From: Streptomyces sp. NRRL S-340
GTDB lineage: Bacteria > Actinomycetota > Actinomycetes > Streptomycetales > Streptomycetaceae
Direction: 5' to 3'
Assembly: GCF_000720185.1 (NCBI RefSeq)
Contig: NZ_JOIY01000015.1
Location: forward strand, 112,590 to 176,589
Length of the DNA stretch: 64,000 nt
A model generated the notes under the pieces. The model searched no databases. It was given only the letters and a program-made list of their open reading frames with translations, and was not told the DNA's origin. Of the stretch, positions 54,027 through 62,065 are shown piece by piece. The translations under genes were made by a program, and so were the position numbers. Position 1 is the stretch's first letter. Each line of letters begins with the position of its first letter.

Positions 54027-54836
54027 GTGAAAAAGCTCTCCGCACGACGACGCCATCCGCTGGCGGCGGTCGTCGTCCTCCTTCTCGCGCTGGCGGCCAC
54101 GGGGGGGCTGTACACCGCGTTCGCGCCCGCGAGCAAGGCGAAGGCCGACGACTCCGCTCAGTCCCTCACCATCGAGGAGGGCAAGAAGCTCTACCAGGTC
54201 GGCTGCGCAAGCTGCCACGGCACCGGTGGTCAGGGCACCACTGACGGTCCGACCCTGGTGGGCGTGGGCGCCGCCGCAGTCGACTTCCAGGTCGGCACCG
54301 GCCGTATGCCGGCCCAGCAGCCGGGCGCTCAGGTCCCGCGCAAGAAGGTCATCTACACCCAGGCCGAGATCGACCAGCTGGCGGCGTACATCGCCTCCCT
54401 GGGTGCCGGCCCGGCCGTGCCCACGAAGAACGAGTACAGCCCCCAGGGCGCGGACATCGCCAAGGGCGGTGAGCTGTTCCGCACCAACTGCGCCCAGTGC
54501 CACAACATCACCGGCAAGGGCGGTGCGCTCACGCACGGCAAGTTCGCGCCGGACCTCGAGGGCGTCGACCCGAAGCACATCTACGAGGCCATGCAGACCG
54601 GCCCGCAGAACATGCCGTCGTTCCCCGACACCACGATGTCCCAGAAGAACAAGAAGGACATCATCGCGTACCTGAACGCGGTCAACGGCGACCAGACGGA
54701 GAACCCCGGCGGTCTGGAACTGGGCGGCCTCGGGCCGGTCAGTGAGGGTCTGTTCGGCTGGATCTTCGGGCTGGGCGCCCTGATCGCCGTCGCCGTGTGG
54801 GTCGCCGCCCGGACCGCAAAGGCCAAGAAGTCATGA
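54027..54836 (+). CDS. qcrC: Di-haem cytochrome c subunit of the bcc complex
   Basis: 269 residues. An N-terminal hydrophobic segment (AAVVVLLLALAATGGLYTAF) is followed by two c-type domains with CASCH (near residue 59) and CAQCH (near residue 158), and a C-terminal anchor (FGWIFGLGALIAVAVWVAAR). Two haems let it pass electrons directly to CtaC without soluble cytochrome c, as in other actinobacteria. GTG 54027 follows CCGGGG. Its stop overlaps the qcrA ATG. Confidence 0.95.
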   Translation: MKKLSARRRHPLAAVVVLLLALAATGGLYTAFAPASKAKADDSAQSLTIEEGKKLYQVGCASCHGTGGQGTTDGPTLVGVGAAAVDFQVGTGRMPAQQPGAQVPRKKVIYTQAEIDQLAAYIASLGAGPAVPTKNEYSPQGADIAKGGELFRTNCAQCHNITGKGGALTHGKFAPDLEGVDPKHIYEAMQTGPQNMPSFPDTTMSQKNKKDIIAYLNAVNGDQTENPGGLELGGLGPVSEGLFGWIFGLGALIAVAVWVAARTAKAKKS

Positions 54837-55891
54837 GTAGCCAAGACATTCCAGAAGAGAACCTGCCTGCCGAGCAGGGCACGGCGCACGGCGCCGTAGG
54901 GGTCGCGGACGACAAGAACCCGTTCGCCGACCCGGGCCTGCCGCCCCACGAGCACCGGATCCAGGACATCGACGAGCGGGCCGCCAGGCGGTCCGAGCGC
55001 GCCGTCGCCCTGATGTTCACGGTGTCGATGCTGGCCACCGTGGGCTTCATCGCCTCGTACGTGACCATCCCGAACGACAAGTCGATCTACGTCTTCCCGA
55101 TCGGGCACATCAGCGCGATGAACTTCGCGCTGGGTCTGACGCTGGGCGTGGCGCTGTTCTGCATCGGCGCGGGCGCGGTCCACTGGGCCCGCACCCTGAT
55201 GTCGGACGCGGAGGTCGCCGACGAGCGTCACCCGATCGAGGCGTCCCCCGAGGTCCGTGCGAAGGTCCACGCGGACTTCAAGCAGGGTGCCAAGGAGTCC
55301 GCGATCGGCCGCCGCCCGCTGATCCGCAACACCATGCTGGGTGCCCTCACGCTGGTGCCGCTGTCCGGGCTGTTCCTGCTGCGCGACCTGGGCCCGCTGC
55401 CCAAGGAATCGCTTCGCCACACCATGTGGGCGAAGGGCAAGCGCCTGGTCAACATGAACACCAACCAGCCGATGCGTCCCGAGGACATCGCCGTCGGCTC
55501 GCTCACCTTCGCCAAGCCCGACGGCCTGGAGGAGACGAGCGAGGAGTTCCAGCAGGAGATCGCCAAGGCGGCCCTGATGATCGTCCGGCTGCAGCCGGAC
55601 AACATCAAGGACAAGCGCGAGCTGGAGTGGTCGCACCAGGGTGTCGTGGCCTATTCGAAGATCTGCACCCACGTCGGTTGCCCGATCTCCCTGTACGAGC
55701 AGCAGACGCACCACGTGCTGTGCCCGTGCCACCAGTCCACCTTCGACCTCTCCGACGGCGCCCGAGTCATCTTCGGCCCGGCCGGTCACGCCCTGCCGCA
55801 GCTGCGCATCGGCGTGGACAGCGAGGGGTACCTCGAGGCGCTCGGCGACTTCGAGGAGCCCGTCGGTCCTGCATTCTGGGAGCGCGGATGA
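54833..55891 (+). CDS. qcrA: Rieske iron-sulfur subunit of the bcc complex
   Basis: 352 residues. Three membrane helices, as in other actinobacteria (two in residues about 55-125, one near 160-180), precede a Rieske domain with the [2Fe-2S] ligands in CTHVGCPI and CPCHQSTFD near residues 278-305. It carries electrons from menaquinol to QcrC. ATG 54833 overlaps the qcrC stop (ATGA) and its own stop overlaps qcrB (ATGA), so the three genes are translationally coupled. Confidence 0.95.
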   Translation: MSSQDIPEENLPAEQGTAHGAVGVADDKNPFADPGLPPHEHRIQDIDERAARRSERAVALMFTVSMLATVGFIASYVTIPNDKSIYVFPIGHISAMNFALGLTLGVALFCIGAGAVHWARTLMSDAEVADERHPIEASPEVRAKVHADFKQGAKESAIGRRPLIRNTMLGALTLVPLSGLFLLRDLGPLPKESLRHTMWAKGKRLVNMNTNQPMRPEDIAVGSLTFAKPDGLEETSEEFQQEIAKAALMIVRLQPDNIKDKRELEWSHQGVVAYSKICTHVGCPISLYEQQTHHVLCPCHQSTFDLSDGARVIFGPAGHALPQLRIGVDSEGYLEALGDFEEPVGPAFWERG

Positions 55892-57525
55892 GTACTTCAG
55901 CGAGCAACCCGACCCGCTCGCGCGGGAAGGCACCGGCCGGCGAGAAGCTCGCCGACTGGGCCGACGGCCGGCTGGGCATCTACAGCCTGGCCAAGGCCAA
56001 CATGCGCAAGATCTTCCCCGACCACTGGTCGTTCATGCTGGGTGAGGTCTGCCTCTACAGCTTCCTGATCATCATCCTCACGGGTGTGTATCTGACGCTG
56101 TTCTTCCACCCGTCGATGAACGAGGTGGTCTACCACGGCAGCTACGTCCCGCTCCAGGGACAGCTGATGAGCGAGGCGTTCAACTCGACCCTGCACATCT
56201 CCTTCGAGGTGCGCGGTGGTCTGCTCATCCGGCAGATCCACCACTGGGCCGCGCTGATCTTCCTCGCGGGCATGTTCGTGCACATGATGCGTGTGTTCTT
56301 CACCGGCGCGTTCCGCAAGCCGCGTGAGGTCAACTGGATGTTCGGCTTCCTGCTGTTCGTCCTGGGCATGTTCACCGGTTTCACCGGTTACTCGCTCCCG
56401 GACGACCTGCTGTCCGGCACCGGTGTCCGCTTCATGGAGGGCGCGATCCTGTCCGTGCCGATCGTCGGCACGTACATCTCGTACTTCCTCTTCGGCGGCG
56501 AGTTCCCCGGTCACGACTTCGTGGCGCGGTTCTACTCGATCCACATCCTGCTGCTGCCGGGCATCATGCTCGGCCTGGTCGTCGGCCACCTGATCCTGGT
56601 CTTCTACCACAAGCACACGCAGTTCGCGGGCCCCGGCAAGACCAACAACAACGTCGTCGGCATGCCGCTGCTGCCGGTCTACATGGCCAAGGCCGGAGGC
56701 TTCTTCTTCCTGGTCTTCGGTGCCATCGCGGCCATCGCGGCGATCGCGCAGATCAACCCGGTCTGGGCCATCGGCCCCTACCGTCCGGACCAGGTGTCCA
56801 CCGGCGCCCAGCCCGACTGGTACATGGGCATGGCCGAGGGCCTCATCCGCGCGATGCCCGGCTGGGAGATCAACTTCTGGGGCCACACGCTGGTCCTGGG
56901 CGTGTTCATCCCGCTGGTGCTCTTCGGTGTGGTCCTCGCGGTCATCGCGCTGTACCCGTTCATCGAGTCCTGGGTCACCGGCGACCGGCGCGAGCACCAC
57001 ATCCTGGACCGCCCGCGCAACGTCCCGACCCGTACGGCCTTCGGTGCCGCGTGGATCGCCTGGTACTTCGTGCTGCTGGTCGGTGGTGGAAACGACCTGT
57101 GGGCCACCCACTTCCACCTGTCGATCAACGCGATCACCTGGTTCGTGCGCATCGCGTTCTTCCTGGTGCCGATCGTCACCTTCGTCGTCACGAAGCGGAT
57201 CTGCCTCGGCCTGCAGCGCCGGGACAAGGACAAGGTGCTGCACGGCCGCGAGTCCGGCATCATCAAGCGCCTGCCGCACGGTGAGTTCATCGAGGTCCAC
57301 GAGCCGCTCAGCCAGGAGCAGCTGTACACCCTCACGGCCCACCACCAGTACGAGCCGGCCGAGATCGGCCCGACGGTCGACGAGAACGGTGTCGAGCGCA
57401 AGGTCGGAGGTACGGAGAAGCTGCGCGCCAAGCTCAGCAACGCGTACTTCGGTGAGGACAGCCAGATCGCGAAGCCGACCGTCGAGGAGTACAAGGAGAT
57501 CACGAGCGGCCACGGCCACCACTGA
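55888..57525 (+). CDS. qcrB: Cytochrome b subunit of the bcc complex
   Basis: 545 residues. Haem-ligand histidines are in the helix with RQIHHWAALIFLAGMFVHMM and the one with FYSIHILLLPGIMLGLVVGH. The menaquinol-site region with PDWYMGMAEGLIRAMPGWE is present. A cytosolic C-terminal extension of about 110 residues is typical of actinobacteria. This subunit is the target of anti-mycobacterial QcrB inhibitors such as telacebec (family knowledge). The start overlaps the qcrA stop, and a strong hairpin follows 27 bases after the stop. Confidence 0.96.
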   Translation: MSTSASNPTRSRGKAPAGEKLADWADGRLGIYSLAKANMRKIFPDHWSFMLGEVCLYSFLIIILTGVYLTLFFHPSMNEVVYHGSYVPLQGQLMSEAFNSTLHISFEVRGGLLIRQIHHWAALIFLAGMFVHMMRVFFTGAFRKPREVNWMFGFLLFVLGMFTGFTGYSLPDDLLSGTGVRFMEGAILSVPIVGTYISYFLFGGEFPGHDFVARFYSIHILLLPGIMLGLVVGHLILVFYHKHTQFAGPGKTNNNVVGMPLLPVYMAKAGGFFFLVFGAIAAIAAIAQINPVWAIGPYRPDQVSTGAQPDWYMGMAEGLIRAMPGWEINFWGHTLVLGVFIPLVLFGVVLAVIALYPFIESWVTGDRREHHILDRPRNVPTRTAFGAAWIAWYFVLLVGGGNDLWATHFHLSINAITWFVRIAFFLVPIVTFVVTKRICLGLQRRDKDKVLHGRESGIIKRLPHGEFIEVHEPLSQEQLYTLTAHHQYEPAEIGPTVDENGVERKVGGTEKLRAKLSNAYFGEDSQIAKPTVEEYKEITSGHGHH

Positions 57526-57551
57526 TCACTTAACCCTGAGCGTCGCCACGC

Positions 57552-57598
57552 CACGGTGAAGGGCCCCGTCCGAACCCCGGACGGGGCCCTTCGCCGTG
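57552..57598 (+). terminator. qcr operon terminator hairpin
   Basis: A 21-bp stem with one G-T wobble (CACGGTGAAGGGCCCC... against its complement) around AACCC, 27 bases past the qcrB stop. Confidence 0.85.
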
Positions 57599-57674
57599 CC
57601 CGGGGCTGGATAGGGTGGACATCGGTACGAGAGGTAGCGTCCGGGAGCCCCGGGCACCGATTCAGGAGCGGCTT

Positions 57675-58739
57675 ATGAGCGCTGTGACCCCCGCTGGAGG
57701 CGACACCGCGGCGGGCCGTTCCTGGCCCCGGATGCTGAACGGTCTGCTGGAGGGCCGGGACCTGGTCGCCGACGACACCGCCTGGGCCATGGACCGGATG
57801 ATGGGCGGCGAGGCGACCGACGCCCAGATCGCGGCCTTCGCGGTGGCCCTGCGTGCCAAGGGCGCCACCGTCGAGGAGATCACCGGTCTCGTCCGCACGA
57901 TGTACGAGCACGCCAACGTGATCGAGGTGCCCGGCGCCACCGTCGACATCGTCGGCACCGGCGGCGACGGCGCCAAGACGGTGAACATCTCCACCATGTC
58001 CTCGATCGTCGTCGCGGGCACCGGCGCGAAGGTCGTCAAGCACGGCAACCGGGCGGCGTCCTCCGCCTCCGGCGCCTCCGACGTCCTGGAGAAGCTCGGC
58101 GTCAACCTCGACCTGACGCCGCGGCGGGTGGTCGAGGTCGCCGAGGAGGCCGGGATCACCTTCTGCTTCGCGGTGAAGTTCCACCCGGCGCTGCGCCATG
58201 TGGGCGCGGCCCGCGGGCAGTTGGGCATCCGCACAGTGTTCAACCTGCTCGGTCCGCTGACCAATCCGGCCAAGGTGAAGGCCCAGGCGGTCGGCGTCGC
58301 GGTGGCGCACGAGGCGCCGATCGTGGCGGGCGTCTTCGCCGAACGCGGCAACTCCTCCCTGGTCTTCCGCGGCGACGACGGGCTCGACGAGCTGACCACC
58401 ACCGCGACCTCGCGGGTGTGGGTCGTGCGGGACGGCAAGGTCACCGAGGAGGCCTTCGACCCGCGCGACGTCGGCCTGGACCTGGTGCCGGTGGAGGCGC
58501 TGCGCGGCGCGGACGCCTCCTACAACGCCGAGGTCGCCCGCCGGCTGCTGGAGGGCGAGAGCGGCCCCGTACGGGACGCCGTCCTGCTGAACTCGGCGGC
58601 GGCCCTGGTCGCCCTGGAACCGGGCTCGGGGACGCTGGCGGAGCAGATCCGGGCCGGGATGGAGAGGGCCGCAGAGTCGATCGACTCCGGGGCGGCCCGG
58701 CGCACGCTGGAGCGCTGGGTGGCCGCCAGCAACGCCTGA
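57675..58739 (+). CDS. trpD: Anthranilate phosphoribosyltransferase
   Basis: 354 residues. TrpD joins anthranilate and PRPP, the second step of tryptophan synthesis. Its PRPP/metal-binding motif [18 protein letters not shown] is near residue 95, with [21 protein letters not shown] and [20 protein letters not shown] further on. ATG 57675 has CAGGAGCGG upstream. It stands alone here, away from other trp genes. A TAGGGT -10-like hexamer is at about 57612. In mycobacteria trpD also sits beside the ctaE-qcrCAB genes. Confidence 0.96.
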   Translation: MSAVTPAGGDTAAGRSWPRMLNGLLEGRDLVADDTAWAMDRMMGGEATDAQIAAFAVALRAKGATVEEITGLVRTMYEHANVIEVPGATVDIVGTGGDGAKTVNISTMSSIVVAGTGAKVVKHGNRAASSASGASDVLEKLGVNLDLTPRRVVEVAEEAGITFCFAVKFHPALRHVGAARGQLGIRTVFNLLGPLTNPAKVKAQAVGVAVAHEAPIVAGVFAERGNSSLVFRGDDGLDELTTTATSRVWVVRDGKVTEEAFDPRDVGLDLVPVEALRGADASYNAEVARRLLEGESGPVRDAVLLNSAAALVALEPGSGTLAEQIRAGMERAAESIDSGAARRTLERWVAASNA

Positions 58740-58753
58740 GCCGTGCGGTGCGC

Positions 58754-58790
58754 CGCAGGGCGCGGTCCACGATCCGGACCGCGCCTTGCG
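58754..58790 (+). terminator. trpD terminator hairpin
   Basis: CGCAGGGCGCGGTCC pairs with GGACCGCGCCTTGCG (one G-T) over seven bases, 15 bases past the trpD stop. Confidence 0.75.
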
Positions 58791-58821
58791 CCCGGAAGAT
58801 CGTGTGGCAAGATGTTGGACC

Positions 58822-58963
58822 AGGTCATGAGTGACAGCCATGTGGCCCCGGCCGGCTGTCCGGCAACCCTCCGTCCGTGGCGGGGTGCCCCGGGTGAAGA
58901 CCAGGTCGTAGGCAGCGAGGTCTACGGCAAGCGCGGACCCCTCGCATCACCAGGGGTCCTGGT
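58822..58963 (+). promoter_or_regulatory. SAM-IV riboswitch and switch region
   Basis: GGTCATGAGTGACAGCCA, then CCGGCAACCCTCCG, GGGGTGCCCCGGGTGA and GACCAGG, with a 3' strand GGCAAGCGCGGACC, are the SAM-I/SAM-IV core signatures. The P1 strands are GGTC (58823-58826) and GACC (58899-58902). The outer pseudoknot of SAM-IV can form between GTCCG (58873-58877) and CGGAC (58934-58938). Beyond it GGACCCC (58935-58941) can pair with GGGGTCC (58953-58959), competing with the pseudoknot. CCCTCG (58939-58944) can pair with the CGAGGG of a ribosome-binding site. Expected effect: repression of the downstream gene when S-adenosylmethionine is plentiful. Confidence 0.9.
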
Positions 58964-58981
58964 CGTACGAGGGAGCCTTCC

Positions 58982-59002
58982 GTGAGCAACCGAATGCGTT
59001 AG
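58982..59002 (+). CDS. Putative six-codon leader ORF after the SAM-IV riboswitch
   Basis: GTG AGC AAC CGA ATG CGT TAG encodes (M)SNRMR. CGAGGGAG lies 7-14 bases upstream of the GTG, at normal spacing, and this ribosome-binding site is the sequence that can pair with the riboswitch 3' region. The large aminotransferase gene starts 116 bases later with its own signal. No peptide function is implied. The ORF may be what the riboswitch actually controls. Confidence 0.45.
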   Translation: MSNRMR

Positions 59003-59118
59003 GGCGACCGGCCTAGAGGCCGCAGAGCCCCGCCTCCGCACACCTCTTCTCACCTCGCCACGCTGGAGCCCTGTCCGCTCGCGTGGTGGATTCACCCTGC
59101 TTTCACGGGAGTTCACCC

Positions 59119-60480
59119 ATGTCTGTCTCCACCGTTGCCGCCGACCAGTCCGTTTGTGCCCCGCTGGCCGTTCTGGGACGGGATGTGACCGTTCCGCTGG
59201 TGACCGGCGGCGAGGTCACCTACGCGGCCCTCGACTACGCGGCCAGCGCCCCCGCGCTCCAGCGGGTCTGGGACGACGTGGCCGCGTACGCCCCCTACTA
59301 CGGCAGTGTCCACCGCGGGGCCGGCTACCTCTCGCAGCTCTCCACCGACCTGTTCGAGAACGCCCGGCGCACCGTCGCCGAGTTCCTCGACTGCCGCGCG
59401 GACGACCAGGTGGTGTTCACCCGCTCCACCACCGACTCCCTCAACCTGCTGGCCCGTGCCGTCCCGGCCGACTGCCGGGTGTTCGTCTTCGAGACCGAGC
59501 ACCACGCGTCCCTGCTGCCCTGGCGCGACGCCCAGGTGACCTACCTCAACGCCCCGCGGACCCCGGAGCAGGCCGTGGCGACCCTGGAGCGGGCGCTGGC
59601 CGGCCGCGAGCCCCACGGCCCCGCCCTGGTCTGCGTCACCGGCGCCTCCAACGTCACCGGTGAGCTGTGGCCGGTGCGGGAGCTGGCCGCCGCCGCCCAC
59701 GCGCACGGTGCCCGGATCGTCCTGGACGCCGCCCAGCTCGCCCCGCACCACCCGGTGTCGGTCAAGGACCTCGACGTCGACTGGGTCGCCTTCTCCGGGC
59801 ACAAGCTGTACGCCCCCTTCGGCTCCGGGGTGCTGGCCGGGCGCGCGGACTGGCTGCGCGAGGCCGAGCCGTACCTCGCGGGCGGCGGCGCCAGCCGCCG
59901 GGTGACGCGGCGCGCGGACGGGGGAGTGGACGTGCAGTGGCACGACAGCGCCGCCCGCCACGAGGCCGGCTCGCCGAACGTCATCGGCGCCTACTCGATC
60001 GCGGCGGCCTGCAAGGCGCTGACCGAGGCCGGGTTCGACGCGCTGGTGGCCCGCGAGCAGTACCTCATCGGCAAGGTGCGCGACGGGCTGGCCGGGGTGC
60101 CCGAGGTGAAGGTGCTCTCCCTGTTCGGGGACGACGCCCCGCGGGTCGGCGTGCTCTCCTTCGTGGTGGCCGGCTGGAACAGCTCGCACTTCGCCGCCGC
60201 GCTCTCCGCCGAGTACGGCATCGGGGTCCGCGACGGCCTGTTCTGCGCCCACCCGCTGGTGCGCACCCTGCTCGGCAGCGACCCGCAGACCCAGGGCGAG
60301 TGCGGTGCCCCCGAGGCCGCGCCCGGCGAGAAGTCCCTCAACGCCATCCGCGTCAGCTTCGGCGCCGGCACCCCCGACGAGCACGTGGAGCGCTTCGTGG
60401 CGGCGGTGCGGGAGCTGGTGGCCGAGGGCGCGAAGTGGACGTACCGCACCGAGGACGGCCGCTGCGTGCCCGCCGTGTGA
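59119..60480 (+). CDS. Class V aminotransferase / cysteine desulfurase-like protein under SAM-IV control
   Basis: 453-residue PLP enzyme. The PLP lysine is in VAFSGHKLYAPFGSGVL. The substrate-side motifs EHHASLLPWRD and CVTGASNVTGE resemble selenocysteine lyase/isopenicillin epimerase-like class V enzymes. FCAHPLVRTLLG near the C-terminus contains a cysteine in a position comparable to the desulfurase loop, so a sulfur-lyase role is possible. The SAM-IV riboswitch upstream suggests a function in methionine/cysteine metabolism. ATG 59119 has GGGAG eight bases upstream. Confidence 0.88.
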   Translation: MSVSTVAADQSVCAPLAVLGRDVTVPLVTGGEVTYAALDYAASAPALQRVWDDVAAYAPYYGSVHRGAGYLSQLSTDLFENARRTVAEFLDCRADDQVVFTRSTTDSLNLLARAVPADCRVFVFETEHHASLLPWRDAQVTYLNAPRTPEQAVATLERALAGREPHGPALVCVTGASNVTGELWPVRELAAAAHAHGARIVLDAAQLAPHHPVSVKDLDVDWVAFSGHKLYAPFGSGVLAGRADWLREAEPYLAGGGASRRVTRRADGGVDVQWHDSAARHEAGSPNVIGAYSIAAACKALTEAGFDALVAREQYLIGKVRDGLAGVPEVKVLSLFGDDAPRVGVLSFVVAGWNSSHFAAALSAEYGIGVRDGLFCAHPLVRTLLGSDPQTQGECGAPEAAPGEKSLNAIRVSFGAGTPDEHVERFVAAVRELVAEGAKWTYRTEDGRCVPAV

Positions 60481-60545
60481 GGCCCCGCGTCCCGCGCGCG
60501 GTGCCGAGCCGGCGCCGAGCCGGCCGAGTGCCGCGGGCGGCCGCG

Positions 60546-60574
60546 GCGGACGGCGCCCCGAAGGCGGCGTCCGC
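60546..60574. terminator. Convergent terminator hairpin
   Basis: GCGGACGGCGCC and GGCGGCGTCCGC around CCGAA, with two mismatches in the stem. It lies between stop codons at 60480 and 60581. Confidence 0.55.
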
Positions 60575-60580
60575 GATCGG

Positions 60581-60862
60581 TCAGGAGTCCAGTCCGATCG
60601 CGAACGCCGCCTCCAGGTCGTGCTGCGAGTACGTGCGGAAGGCGACGTGCGTGTCCGTGGCCTCCACTCCGGGGATCTTGCTGATCCGGCCGGGGATGAT
60701 CTCCGCCAGGTCCTCGTGCCGGCCCACCCGCACCATGGCGATCAGGTCGTACGTGCCGGTGACGGAGAAGACCTCGCTCACGCTCTCCAGCGAGGCGATC
60801 CGCTCGGCGATCTCGGGGATCCGGTCCACGCTGGTCTTGATGAGGACGATCGCGGTGATCAC
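60581..60862 (-). CDS. Stand-alone Lrp/AsnC ligand-binding (RAM) domain
   Basis: 93 residues matching only the effector half of Lrp/AsnC regulators: ITAIVLIKTSVDRIPEIAER, VFSVTGTYDLIAMVRVGRHE, VEATDTHVAFRTYSQHDLEA. The DNA-binding half is absent. Such stand-alone RAM proteins bind amino acids and may modulate full-length Lrp proteins. GTG 60862 overlaps the rhomboid stop (GTGA), so the two are translationally coupled. Confidence 0.88.
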   Translation of the reverse strand: MITAIVLIKTSVDRIPEIAERIASLESVSEVFSVTGTYDLIAMVRVGRHEDLAEIIPGRISKIPGVEATDTHVAFRTYSQHDLEAAFAIGLDS

Positions 60863-61611
60863 GGCTGGTTCTCTCCCTCGGGGGCCGGAGCAGGGGTGAC
60901 CTTCACTCTAGTCGGCCGCCCGAACCTGGCCCACGCGTAGCCGAAGCCGAGCGCGAAGCCGATGACGTGGGCCAGGTAGGCCACGCCGGGCCCGTCGGAA
61001 GCCCGGCCTGCGGCCAGCCACTGCAGGGCGGCCCAGAAGGGCAGGACGACCCAGGCGGGCAGGCGCAGCGGCAGGAAGAAGAGGAACGGCAGCACGCTGG
61101 TGACCCGGGCCCGGGGGAGCAGGTAGAGGAAGGCACCGAGGACCGCCGAGATCGCTCCCGAGGCCCCGACCAGGGTCTGGCCGGAGTCCGCGTGGGCGCC
61201 GGCGTACCCCAGCAGTGCCAGGTACCCGCAGCCGACGTAGAACAGCGTGAACTCGACGCGGCCCATGCGTTCCTCCGTCAGCGCGCCGAAGACGTGCAGG
61301 AAGAGCATGTTGCCGAGCAGATGGACCCAGCTGCCGTGCACGAACAGGGCCGTGGCGGGGGTGAGGGCGGCCCGGGCGGAACCCGTGAACAGGTCGGCGG
61401 GGATCACGCCCCAGCGCCGGAAGTAGGCCTGCTGGGCCTGGAGCAGGGTGTCCCCGGTGCCGTGGGCGGGGACGAGTCCGGCGGCCGGGCTGATCGCGAA
61501 GGCGGCGCAGCACAGGACGATCAGGGCGGTCGTCACCGGCGCCGGTGCGGACCGGACCGCCCTGAGCGCCCTGACCGTCCGGGCGGCCACCGCGTTCCTG
61601 GAGCTGATCAT
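60859..61611 (-). CDS. Rhomboid-family intramembrane serine protease
   Basis: 250 residues with six to seven helices. The catalytic serine is in LVGASGAISAVLGA (GxSG motif) and the histidine in YLAHVIGFALGFGYAW. The WVHLLGNMLFLHVFG helix carries the conserved asparagine/histidine of rhomboids. It cleaves substrates within the membrane. Substrates here are unknown. ATG 61611 gives the first charged residues followed by a helix. Ribosome-binding sequence is weak. It is divergent from the zinc-ribbon gene and coupled to the RAM-domain gene. Confidence 0.9.
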   Translation of the reverse strand: MISSRNAVAARTVRALRAVRSAPAPVTTALIVLCCAAFAISPAAGLVPAHGTGDTLLQAQQAYFRRWGVIPADLFTGSARAALTPATALFVHGSWVHLLGNMLFLHVFGALTEERMGRVEFTLFYVGCGYLALLGYAGAHADSGQTLVGASGAISAVLGAFLYLLPRARVTSVLPFLFFLPLRLPAWVVLPFWAALQWLAAGRASDGPGVAYLAHVIGFALGFGYAWARFGRPTRVKVTPAPAPEGENQP

Positions 61612-61754
61612 GTGTACAGAGCATGGCGTAACAGGGCGCATCCGCACACATCGCCTCGCCGCCGTGGACAGCCGGGCGCCGAGTGGCCTCCAGGCCGTAG
61701 GGTTACGAGCCGGCGCACCGGGGAAGCCGGCGCGTCGCGGAATCCGGAAGGAAA

Positions 61755-62006
61755 GTGAGCAGCCCGATGACGGTTCCCCTGCCGACCGCCACGACGCGGT
61801 GGCGCTGCACCCTCTGCGGCAACCTCACCCGTTTCGACGTGACGCGCTCGTCGAAGGTCGTCGAGTACGTCCACCTCGACCTGGCCGGGGAGCCCACGGT
61901 CGAGGAGCGCGAGGTCGTCAGTGAGACCATCGAGTCGGTGCGCTGCCGCTGGTGCAACGCGGTGGACAAGGTGGAACTCGTGGACAGGCCGGGCGCCGGC
62001 TCCTGA
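61755..62006 (+). CDS. Small zinc-ribbon protein
   Basis: 83 residues with two CxxC knuckles (RCTLCGN and RCRWCNA) about 47 residues apart and a central VEYVHLDLAGEPTVEEREVV. It probably binds one zinc ion, with nucleic-acid or protein contact. I recognise no named family. GTG 61755 is used, as GGAAGGAAA precedes it. ATG 61767 would place that signal at a longer spacing. The next gene follows 59 bases later on the same strand. Confidence 0.75.
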   Translation: MSSPMTVPLPTATTRWRCTLCGNLTRFDVTRSSKVVEYVHLDLAGEPTVEEREVVSETIESVRCRWCNAVDKVELVDRPGAGS

Positions 62007-62065
62007 GCGGAGCGGACCCGCACAGGCGACCCCGGGAGGGGTCCCGTGAGGCATTGGGGTGACGG

